Shown here: piece after piece, positions 53,803 to 61,679 of the stretch
Layout: each line of letters begins with the position of its first letter
Position numbering within the stretch: the first letter of the stretch is position 1
NCBI RefSeq assembly: GCF_000238775.2
Contig: NZ_AFEJ02000002.1
Coordinates: 1,597,501-1,661,500, forward strand
DNA length: 64,000 bases
Origin: Acaryochloris sp. CCMEE 5410
GTDB taxonomy: Bacteria; Cyanobacteriota; Cyanobacteriia; Thermosynechococcales; Thermosynechococcaceae
Direction of reading: 5' to 3'
Position numbers and translations under genes: made by a program
The notes under the pieces: model-generated
Told to the model about the DNA's origin: nothing
Database searches by the model: none
The model's input: the letters and a program-made list of their open reading frames with translations, nothing else

Positions 53803-54291
53803 TTAGAGTACCCCTTGATCATAGGTTGAGTACTCTAATCCTAAAATATTGCGCAAGGCGGGTAGTTGATGAGTTTGTAGAAACTCAAAGTTAGAATAAT
53901 TCAAGCTCTTAAAAGGGACTTGCCGCCCATGTTCAACACCTGCACTAAATTCTTCTAGTTCCCTTTGACTTAAACAATAGGGGCTAGGGTAAAGAAACCG
54001 AGCGACAAACTGGAAGAGCACAAGATGAAACCAATGGGTATTAGGGTCATTACCCATGGCAAATCCAAGGACATAGGCTTCACCAAAGGAGTCGAATCCT
54101 TTTTTCAACAAGAGGTGTAGACAGTCATGCTGGTACAAGTCAATTTTGCCGGGTAGCGCCAAGGGACTCCTAGGATTTTCAAAAAGCCACACGAAGAATG
54201 GGATCTTCGAAGGGGGATCTCCAGCTAACGTTAAATATGCATCATGCAGAGTTAATACTTCAAGTTCTTCTGGATAGATATCCCAAAGCAT
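53803..54291 (-). CDS. Coq4-like protein
   Basis: 162 residues. Residues 55-71 read HDCLHLLLKKGFDSFGE, an exact HDxxH-x11-E motif (H55, D56, H59, E71), the metal-site signature of the Coq4 family. Flanking helical segments (AYVLGFAMGNDPNTHWFHLV, LSQRELEEFSAGVEHGRQ) also fit the all-helical Coq4 fold. In ubiquinone-making organisms Coq4 acts in coenzyme Q assembly and C1 decarboxylation/hydroxylation. Cyanobacteria make plastoquinone, so the role here is unknown. It lies 38 bases after a small membrane protein on the same strand. Confidence 0.75.
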   Translation of the reverse strand: MLWDIYPEELEVLTLHDAYLTLAGDPPSKIPFFVWLFENPRSPLALPGKIDLYQHDCLHLLLKKGFDSFGEAYVLGFAMGNDPNTHWFHLVLFQFVARFLYPSPYCLSQRELEEFSAGVEHGRQVPFKSLNYSNFEFLQTHQLPALRNILGLEYSTYDQGVL

Positions 54292-54329
54292 TGACTCCTC
54301 CTATTTGAAATGTCAAAAATTTACTCATG

Positions 54330-54584
54330 TTAATTGAGAATCCAGCGAAAAATTCCTAAACAGTCCACACACAGAAAAAGGGACGCCGAATAAAGCACCA
54401 TCGACTGGTCTCGAAGCAACATGCTAGAGACCAGCATTTGGCTTGAGCTAACAGCCAGAAAGAGAAAGCCATAACCACTGATCTCAGTATTCGAGGCAAG
54501 GATAATTCCTCCCGTTATGGCAAAAGCTGTACTAGAGAATTTTAATCGCCGAGCCCACCTCAAATGATTCCGAAGTAACACCAT
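54330..54584 (-). CDS. small membrane protein upstream of the Coq4-like gene
   Basis: 84 residues. A basic N-terminus ([18 protein letters not shown]) is followed by about three hydrophobic segments, including [20 protein letters not shown] and [16 protein letters not shown]. It is 38 bases upstream of the Coq4-like gene on the same strand, suggesting one transcript. No family is recognised. A membrane partner role is inference. Confidence 0.6.
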   Translation of the reverse strand: MVLLRNHLRWARRLKFSSTAFAITGGIILASNTEISGYGFLFLAVSSSQMLVSSMLLRDQSMVLYSASLFLCVDCLGIFRWILN

Positions 54585-55210
54585 TCGTCATTCTCTAAAT
54601 AGACAATATCCATGCCAGTATGAACAGTTAAAAATATGCATTGTTTTTATCTGATTTTACAAAAAACAACTCAATCCTCTATTCACAAAAACACTAGTAC
54701 AGCTATCACCTAATAGAATAAACATAGCCAGAATAGCTTTCTCAGAAATCATTTCTGATAATCTTACTATTCGGAATAAAAACTATTCACTCACACAAAA
54801 ATATAATATTCAGCAAAGAAATTCGTCTGTAACACCACAATATTTTCATAAATCAATATTATGTGGGTGTATCTAATTTTAGGCTAATCACTTTGTATCA
54901 TAATTTACAAAATTTTTCTCCGCTTTTTTTAGATTTTCCAGTTCAATCCCAACAAAATAGTCTGTTTTTCTAGCTCAATATTATTGAAGCCATTCCTATG
55001 AACATAAGTCCTGAACTATTTTTCGCAATCAAGACAAGAACAGCCACAATATTTTTATTAACTTTATTTACATAAATATCTATTTTTTTAGAGAAAAATT
55101 CAATAATCATCACTAGATAAAATCCCTGGCACAAAATCTAGAACTTCAGACAAAAAAGAGATCCAAGATAATCCATAAAAAACCTGATAAGTCAATACTC
55201 TAGAACTAAT
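54585..55210. other. 626-base AT-rich intergenic region, nothing assigned
   Basis: Very AT-rich with poly-A/T runs and no convincing frame, tRNA or strong hairpin. The promoter of the small membrane/Coq4-like pair is expected at the left end. The right end follows the stop of the oxidoreductase gene. Confidence 0.5.
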
Positions 55211-57508
55211 TCACGGCAAACTTTCTTCCAAGCTTGCTGCCCTCGCCATATCAATGGGCCTTAATCTCACAGGTACATTTTTATGGAAAGGGGTGGCACT
55301 GATGGTGTCGCAATGTTGGGCGTCGGTCAACAAATTTAAGAGTGGGCCGTAGCGGGTGCGCTTTCCATTCGCATCGGGATAGTCCAATCCATAGCCGTGG
55401 GGCAAACTGACCACCCCCGGACGGAGGGTATCGCAAAGTTTGACCTGTACCGTCACCTGTCCCCAGGGGGATTCACAAACTGCCTTTTCGTCTTCAGCTA
55501 GCGCTAACGCTTTAGCATCAACGGGATGGATCTTGAGTACCCCTTCAGCGTCATTTCGCCGCCATTGGGGATTGCGGTAGATGGTGTTGGCGTTATACAT
55601 GCGGCGCTCACCTGCTATCAGCATCAAGGGATACTCTGGCCAGGAATGGTGGGAGGGGAGTGTCCGTAACTCTGCCAGTAATTCAGGAATCGCTAGCCGC
55701 ACTTTTTGATCTTTGTAGCCCATCAATGACCAGGTCTCTTCATAGCGATGTTGGCTAATAGTTGTGCCACTATGGCCATGCAAAATCCGCTGAAATAATG
55801 CTTCTGCCAATTGCCCCCCTCGTCCGGGCAACCCCGTCCGAGCCACTGCTTCGCCATGGTGCTGGACATAAAGCTGGCTCACCCCCCAAAACGGTGCAGT
55901 GCTAGCATCGGGTAAGGTTTTACCTAAGGATCCTTGCAAGGCAAAAGCAACGGTACGCCGCAGTTTGGGGTTTAGAGCCATAGCTGTCACCAAAGCTAAC
56001 CTAAACAGACCGAGCTGAGGCCACCGCCCATGCCAACGGGCCACCTGTTCCAACACTGGATAGCGTTCAGGAATCGCCCCAATCGCAACCGCTAATCGCC
56101 GATAGATTTCTGACTCTGGCAGAGTATCGGCTAAAGGAGCAAACAGAGGCTTTCGTAAATGAAAGGCATTGGTGGGAAACTCCAAATTAAAAAAGGCGGC
56201 TTCCCATTTTTCAAACTGCGACGCAGCGGGCAGGATATAGTCGGCATAGCGAGCCGTCTCCGTCATCGCCACATCTACAACCACCAGCAGATCCAGCTGG
56301 GGAAAGGCCCGCTGATAGGCTTGGGTATCTGCCCCTGACACTACTGGATTAGCGCTATCGACGATTAAACCCCGAAGCCGCTGGGGATGATCGGATTCAA
56401 TTTCAGCGGGCAACACATTGGGGGGAAATAGCTGGGCAATTTCTGTGATACCCGTGGCCTTCGTTTGGCATAGCGGTTTAGCCTCGGCATCGGAATGACC
56501 GACCCAGGGCAGGAAAAAAGTATGGAAGTTGTTGCCACCAGGTTTGCCTAAATTGCCCGTTAGCAGCAAGAGCAGTTTCTCTAGATATGAATTGAGGGTA
56601 CTGTTGAGGCTTTGCTGTAATCCTAAATCCACCCGGACCGTGGCAGACTTCGCGGTGGCAAAACGGCGCACAGCCTCATGGACCTGCTCAGCATCTACCC
56701 CAGCCCGTTCAATATGGTCCGCAATGGGAATGGTTTGGAGACAAGCCCGTACATCTGCAAATCCAACGGTATGCTCCTGGAGAAAGGCTCGGTCTTCCCA
56801 ACCTTCCTGCACCAAAATTGCCAGCATGGCTGATAGTAAAAACGCATCGGTTCCAGGCCGCAATTGCAGATGGATATCCGCCAACTCCGCCGTTTCGGTC
56901 CGGCGCGGATCGATCACAATCATGGTTCGTTGATCGTCCTGGGCCAGCTGTTTGAGGGTGGGGCGGGCATTGCGGATGCCGTGGGCCTGCCAGGGATTGG
57001 TGCCAATAAATAGCACGCACTCTGCCTGTTCAATATCTTCGGTGGTATGGCAGTTTTGGCGGCCAAACAGCTTGCCATTGACCCAGAAGTCCCCCGGTTT
57101 TTCCTGGGCTAGGGCGGAATAGTAGTAGGGAATCTCCAAGGCATCGCGAAAGGTACTGCTATACATGGAGCCAAGGTGATTGCCTTGACCGCCCCCACCA
57201 TAAAAGGCGAGACATTCTTTGCCATAGGTCTGCTTTAGATCCAGCAAGCGATCGGCAATTTCAGTAATGGCGGTTTGCCAGTCAATGAGCTGATAAGATC
57301 CATCCTCCTGACGTTTAAGGGGTTGGGTAAGGCGATCGGCATTGTTTTGATAGTGATCGAGTTGGGCGGCTTTTTGGCAAATATAGCCTGCACTAACGGG
57401 GTGATTTTTGTCACCTCGAATCTTGGTGAGATGGCCGTCTGCGACTTGGACCTGGAGGCCACAGTTTCGGGAACATAAAATACAAGCCGTTGGCTGCCAA
57501 TCGGTCAT
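55211..57508 (-). CDS. molybdopterin oxidoreductase with N-terminal 4Fe-4S site
   Basis: 765 residues of the DMSO-reductase superfamily. The [4Fe-4S] ligands are C9, C12, C16 and C44 (ACILCSRNCGLQV and YICQKA). Cofactor-binding segments include ECVLFIGTNPWQAHGIRNAR, MIVIDPRRTETAELADIHLQ and LRPGTDAFLLSAML. The C-terminal molybdopterin-dinucleotide domain contains YNANTIYRNPQWRR and VSLPHGYGLDYPD. It is somewhat formate-dehydrogenase-like, but no selenocysteine or adjacent subunit gene is seen, so the substrate is undefined. It is divergent from the protease gene. Confidence 0.9.
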   Translation of the reverse strand: MTDWQPTACILCSRNCGLQVQVADGHLTKIRGDKNHPVSAGYICQKAAQLDHYQNNADRLTQPLKRQEDGSYQLIDWQTAITEIADRLLDLKQTYGKECLAFYGGGGQGNHLGSMYSSTFRDALEIPYYYSALAQEKPGDFWVNGKLFGRQNCHTTEDIEQAECVLFIGTNPWQAHGIRNARPTLKQLAQDDQRTMIVIDPRRTETAELADIHLQLRPGTDAFLLSAMLAILVQEGWEDRAFLQEHTVGFADVRACLQTIPIADHIERAGVDAEQVHEAVRRFATAKSATVRVDLGLQQSLNSTLNSYLEKLLLLLTGNLGKPGGNNFHTFFLPWVGHSDAEAKPLCQTKATGITEIAQLFPPNVLPAEIESDHPQRLRGLIVDSANPVVSGADTQAYQRAFPQLDLLVVVDVAMTETARYADYILPAASQFEKWEAAFFNLEFPTNAFHLRKPLFAPLADTLPESEIYRRLAVAIGAIPERYPVLEQVARWHGRWPQLGLFRLALVTAMALNPKLRRTVAFALQGSLGKTLPDASTAPFWGVSQLYVQHHGEAVARTGLPGRGGQLAEALFQRILHGHSGTTISQHRYEETWSLMGYKDQKVRLAIPELLAELRTLPSHHSWPEYPLMLIAGERRMYNANTIYRNPQWRRNDAEGVLKIHPVDAKALALAEDEKAVCESPWGQVTVQVKLCDTLRPGVVSLPHGYGLDYPDANGKRTRYGPLLNLLTDAQHCDTISATPFHKNVPVRLRPIDMARAASLEESLP

Positions 57509-57706
57509 GATTCAGGTCAAGTAGAGGAGAACTACTGCCAGCATAGGGGCCTTTGGGCTGCAATCCAATGCCCTGTGATAAGCCTCTTGCCGGGTCACCG
57601 AGACAGATCACAGTGGCGCTTATGGTAACGATGATTCAATGGAACTGAAGTCGTCATCTGAATAAACTTCGCCGATAATGAATTCAAGTGAGTGAGGGTT
57701 ATCCCC

Positions 57707-58966
57707 ATGCAGCGATTTAACGTTCTATTGCCTGCTTTAACCGTGGGTACTGCTTTGGTCATGGTGCAGCCAGCCCAGGCATTGTCTGGGGCTGAGGTGA
57801 ATCAAATTGCCAAGGAGTCCACCATTTTGGTGAAAGGTCAAAATCCTGGCTCTGGGGTGCTGGTGGGGAAAAAGGAAAATACCTACTATGCCCTGACAGC
57901 AGAACATGTGGTCGCCACGCCGGATGAGTATGACATTGTAGCTCCCGATGGGACGGAATATGCCTTGAATTATCAATCGGTGCAGAAGCTGCCGAATGTG
58001 GATTTAGCATTGGTGAGTTTTACCAGCCAGAAGTCGTATCAGTTAGCAAAACTCGGCAACTCGGATCAGTTAACGGAAGGCGATAAGGTTTTTATTGCAG
58101 GTTGGCCGTCTTCGGGGGTTGCGCTCCCTCATATCTATCAGTTCACTTCTGGCGAAATTTCCGGTCTGCCGCCCCAATCCATCGGCAAGGGCTACAAGAT
58201 GGTCTATACCAACGTCACCCGCGCAGGGATGAGTGGCGGACCTGTGTTTAATGATGATGGCAAAGTAGTGGGGATTCACGGTTTAGCCGAAGGCAGAGAG
58301 GTGGTTTTACCGGGCTATCAAGGGGACCGCAGCGTGATTAAGGCTGGGTTCAATTTGGGCATTCCCATCAATACGTTTGTGCGGCTCTCTAAAAAGATGG
58401 AGGCCAAGCCCCAGGCGACTCCACAGCCAACGCCTAAGCCGATTCAAGAGTCAACGGCGGTGGCACAAGTGATTGATGCCCCCGCTCTTCCAGCTCTCCC
58501 CAGAGGTCCAAAGGTTACCTTTGATCGCCCGCCTCAACTTGTCGGTACTTCTACAACAAATCGAGATGCCCGATCTTTAGGAGCCACGTACTTCTTTACG
58601 ATTGATATTCCACAAGATGCAGCTCAACCATTGCAAAAAGTGGAGTTTATTCTGAAGCAAGGGGTGCAATATCCCCGTTTTAAGGCAACCTCTGTGAAGG
58701 CGTTTGAGGGGACAAAGCGGGATAAGGGTGAGGCATTGCCGATTAATATTGTGGTCAGTGACCCATCAATTCGGACATTGACAGTCACATTTGATCAACC
58801 TGTTGCCCCAGGACGGACGATTACAATGGCCGTTCGCCCGGTGCGGAATCCTTCAGTGGGAACCTATATGTTTGAGGTACGGGGAACGCCTGCTGGCTCA
58901 ACTGCTGAAGGTCAATATTTAGGGATTGGTCGTTTAGATTTTTCACGCAGCTCCTTGGGCAAATAA
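57707..58966 (+). CDS. secreted trypsin-like serine protease with DUF2808-like C-terminus
   Basis: About 419 residues from the ATG at 57707 (GAGGG upstream). An in-frame GTG at 57692 is an alternative. A signal peptide ends near QPAQA. The protease has the triad H67 (LTAEHVVAT), D99 (NVDLALVSF) and S176 (GMSGGPVF). After a Pro/Gln linker, residues about 270-415 form a beta domain (TYFFTIDIPQDAAQPLQKVE, FKATSVKAFEGTKRDKG) like the DUF2808 proteins of cyanobacteria. It is likely a periplasmic or extracellular protease. The substrate is unknown. Confidence 0.88.
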   Translation: MQRFNVLLPALTVGTALVMVQPAQALSGAEVNQIAKESTILVKGQNPGSGVLVGKKENTYYALTAEHVVATPDEYDIVAPDGTEYALNYQSVQKLPNVDLALVSFTSQKSYQLAKLGNSDQLTEGDKVFIAGWPSSGVALPHIYQFTSGEISGLPPQSIGKGYKMVYTNVTRAGMSGGPVFNDDGKVVGIHGLAEGREVVLPGYQGDRSVIKAGFNLGIPINTFVRLSKKMEAKPQATPQPTPKPIQESTAVAQVIDAPALPALPRGPKVTFDRPPQLVGTSTTNRDARSLGATYFFTIDIPQDAAQPLQKVEFILKQGVQYPRFKATSVKAFEGTKRDKGEALPINIVVSDPSIRTLTVTFDQPVAPGRTITMAVRPVRNPSVGTYMFEVRGTPAGSTAEGQYLGIGRLDFSRSSLGK

Positions 58967-59283
58967 ATCGTGTCTAGTACAGCACAAAGAGTTGAGGGGT
59001 TAAAGCCATGATCATCGAGGCAGAATGCCCTCAGAAGGTGATTAACTTCTACCAAATAGTTGGTAACTTCGTCATTACCGAGTCTTCATGGTTATCCAGG
59101 AGCTACAAAAAAATTGTTCTGGTAGGGATCAGACCGTCTTAATTTAGGATTTTTGGGTGATTTTGAGTTGCTATCTTGCAAACATAATGGACATAGAAAG
59201 TTTGCACTGTTTCATTTATAGGTCGATATCAGACAGTAAAAATTATTCAGAATCTAATTGTATGGTAGTTAGGTGGGATTATC
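58967..59283. other. 317-base intergenic region, nothing assigned
   Basis: Between the convergent protease and caspase genes. It is AT-rich, and I see no gene or strong terminator. Confidence 0.5.
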
Positions 59284-60921
59284 TCATCTCCTATTCAGAA
59301 AACAGGTACAAATATATGGAAATAAATTGTGAAAGCTATCTCTCCAATTATCCCATCTCTGTAGCGCATACCCACAAGTTGGAAGATGTCCCGCTGGAGC
59401 TTTTACACTGAAATTGAAGTCATCATATCCTGACAACCAATTGTCGTTTTTTCGCCATCCTACATGGTCGCTAAATTTTCGGAACACTGAATTGCTAAAT
59501 TTGCCTGCCTGTCCACCTACATCATTACTGCACCATATTTTCTGCTGTACGCAAAAGCCAAATTTCTGTTCGCTATTGTCAAACCACAATTGGTTAATCG
59601 CAAAGATAACTGCGCAAGGCAACTGCAACTGATCACTAGCAGTAAAACAAGATTCTGAATCCTTCCCAACTGCCTCGAGGATTAACTGATATGTTACGGA
59701 ATCAGCTTCTCTCCAATTTGAATTTTTAAACGCACGCTTTAAGTCGTTATAATCAAGTACTTCTTGTATAACAGTTCTTTCACCAGTGGAAAGAGTTTGA
59801 TCAGGATTTAGATCTCTTTCAGGTAAAGAACAAGAAATATTACCTGACTGAAAACTACTCGGATTTTTTAAGCTTTTACAATTATTTTTAGAGGTCTGAT
59901 TTATATGACTTAAAAAATCATTTAATCTATATTTTTCACTATATTTCAATGATTCATCTTTTTTCAATTCCATCATTTTAATTCCCAGCCGTTGAATCGC
60001 CTTTATTGCATCATTATCTTGACCTGCAGTAACAGCATTCACTTGAAGCCAGCATTGCTCTGCTAATTGCAGAGATATAAGTTGGTTCTCTATATCTAAT
60101 TGCTCAATATATTCAGCACGATAAGCATCATTCTTCAGCGCTGATATATCTAGTGGTGTAGCATATTTAGGCATCAAAAGGGCATGAGAACGCTCAATTG
60201 GTTCGGCAATAATATAGGGAATTTGTTGAGAGCTAGCAGAACTATAAATCTCCAAAATTGTAGGAACTTGCCTTTTTAAAAAATGATTTAACTGCTTTAC
60301 AGTAGCACATCTGCCTTTAGCTCCCAATCCTTCTAAAAGAGCAAAAGTAAAAGCTCCTTGCTGAAGCGTATCAACCTCGTATGATGACTGATTAGGCTGA
60401 CAAGAAAAAATACTAATGATGCCTGTACTACGTACTTCTGTTTCAGTCTGACGACCTATTCCTTCTCCTTTGATACCTTGACTACGGCAAGCATCCAGAA
60501 TTAAGACAACATTACCGACATTACAATGTCGTAAATAATCAGTAATGTCATGAATAGAGATACCTGTATTTTCTACGTCTTCTGGATCTCCGTCTAAAGG
60601 CATTAGATAATCCCGATCACAATGCCTAATTCCATGACCACTGAAGAAAAACCAGAAGTTATCATCCTCTTTTAAGGAAAATTGAGATAACCTATCAGAA
60701 ATCTGTCGCAAAACTCGTACTAAGTTCGATCTAAAAGGCTTAGTAGATTTTCCATCAAGATTGGGCGAATTAGAAGTAAAAAGGAAAATATTCTCTTGCG
60801 TAAAACCCGCTTCAGTAGCAAGAAAACTTGAAAAGAGTTTCGCATCTCTTTCTGCATATTTCAAAGGCTGCAAAAAATGATATTTATTAATGCCAATGAC
60901 AATTGCTCTATTATCTGCCAT
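59284..60921 (-). CDS. caspase-like peptidase (C14) fused to a GUN4 domain
   Basis: 545 residues. The N-terminal caspase/orthocaspase p20 domain (1-250) starts RAIVIGINKYHFLQPLKYAE and has the dyad H96 (FFFSGHG) and C145 (LILDACRS). A helical middle (about 265-390) follows. Residues about 395-535 match the GUN4 porphyrin-binding fold: LKRAFKNSNWREADSVTYQL, QKFGFCVQQ, HVGWR and FSVKAPAGHLPTCG. Caspase-GUN4 fusions occur in cyanobacteria. The GUN4 part could sense a tetrapyrrole or act as an effector module. The next gene, 8 bases upstream, is Pepco-like and co-transcribed. Confidence 0.9.
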   Translation of the reverse strand: MADNRAIVIGINKYHFLQPLKYAERDAKLFSSFLATEAGFTQENIFLFTSNSPNLDGKSTKPFRSNLVRVLRQISDRLSQFSLKEDDNFWFFFSGHGIRHCDRDYLMPLDGDPEDVENTGISIHDITDYLRHCNVGNVVLILDACRSQGIKGEGIGRQTETEVRSTGIISIFSCQPNQSSYEVDTLQQGAFTFALLEGLGAKGRCATVKQLNHFLKRQVPTILEIYSSASSQQIPYIIAEPIERSHALLMPKYATPLDISALKNDAYRAEYIEQLDIENQLISLQLAEQCWLQVNAVTAGQDNDAIKAIQRLGIKMMELKKDESLKYSEKYRLNDFLSHINQTSKNNCKSLKNPSSFQSGNISCSLPERDLNPDQTLSTGERTVIQEVLDYNDLKRAFKNSNWREADSVTYQLILEAVGKDSESCFTASDQLQLPCAVIFAINQLWFDNSEQKFGFCVQQKIWCSNDVGGQAGKFSNSVFRKFSDHVGWRKNDNWLSGYDDFNFSVKAPAGHLPTCGYALQRWDNWRDSFHNLFPYICTCFLNRR

Positions 60922-60929
60922 TTAAAACT

Positions 60930-61304
60930 TTATTTTACGCTTCGCTTAAATTTCAAATTTATCACTCCATTAATTCCTGTTTTTAGCCCTGCTATCAACT
61001 TAATTTCACCTTCAGCACTAATACTAACTGATAAATCCACCTCATCAAGTTGTAGGTTGTTTTTATTAGTTGAGTATTGCTGTGACTTTTGTTCAGCTTG
61101 TTGAAACAGACGACCAACAACTGTTAAGAACGCAGCCATTCTTTGCTCTAATTCTAGAGCATTTATTTTGACCCCCTTTCCTCGTTTAATATCTGGGCTG
61201 ACCGCATCACCCCAACTCCCTTTCTGAGTATCATTGACTACATACTCAGATAAATCATCTGGCACGATCCAAATGAATTCTTCTTGCATGTCATGGATTG
61301 TCAT
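60930..61304 (-). CDS. Pepco-like (peptidase co-occurring) small protein
   Basis: 124 residues. FIWIVPDDLSEYV near the start, the central GVKINALELEQRMAAFLTVV and the C-terminal LDEVDLSVSISAEGEIKLIA, ending INLKFKRSVK, fit what I know of the Pepco domain. This domain was described beside caspases and trypsin-like peptidases in predicted NTP-dependent conflict systems. It ends 8 bases before the caspase-GUN4 gene, so the two form an operon. It probably serves as a regulator or recruitment partner of the peptidase. The family call rests on pattern memory and deserves a profile search. Confidence 0.65.
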   Translation of the reverse strand: MTIHDMQEEFIWIVPDDLSEYVVNDTQKGSWGDAVSPDIKRGKGVKINALELEQRMAAFLTVVGRLFQQAEQKSQQYSTNKNNLQLDEVDLSVSISAEGEIKLIAGLKTGINGVINLKFKRSVK

Positions 61305-61679
61305 ATTTTAAATACTATGGCTATAAATTTCTTGATGGCCAAATAATATTCCTGGAGAAATTATTCGAACAGGATAAAGTAGTATTATGGTTAATATCTA
61401 AGCATTTTAGATATTAAATTCTATCTTTTTTAGGTTTACTTCAACACAACCCTTCCAATCAAGATTTGGCTTGAACTAGGTTTTCCTGCACTGATAAGTT
61501 TCATTGCTATCCATCTAGAATTTATGTTTAAACGAAGTATTAGATATAAGCTTCTCTCCGCAGGTTCATATCCCGTATGTATGAATTTTCCGAATGATGA
61601 TATCACTAAGCTTTTTCGATCCCAAACAAGGCTCCAAATTTCATATGTTACCTAATAGGAATCAACCTCTTTAAAAAAT
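61305..61679. other. 375-base divergent promoter region of the Pepco/caspase and SPFH genes
   Basis: AT-rich, no gene seen. It must hold the promoters of both divergent units. I could not define convincing -35/-10 pairs. Confidence 0.45.

Noticed and set aside
55211-57508. Selenocysteine formate dehydrogenase
   Set aside because: The frame is continuous without an internal TGA, and no FdhB/FdhC-type partner genes flank it.
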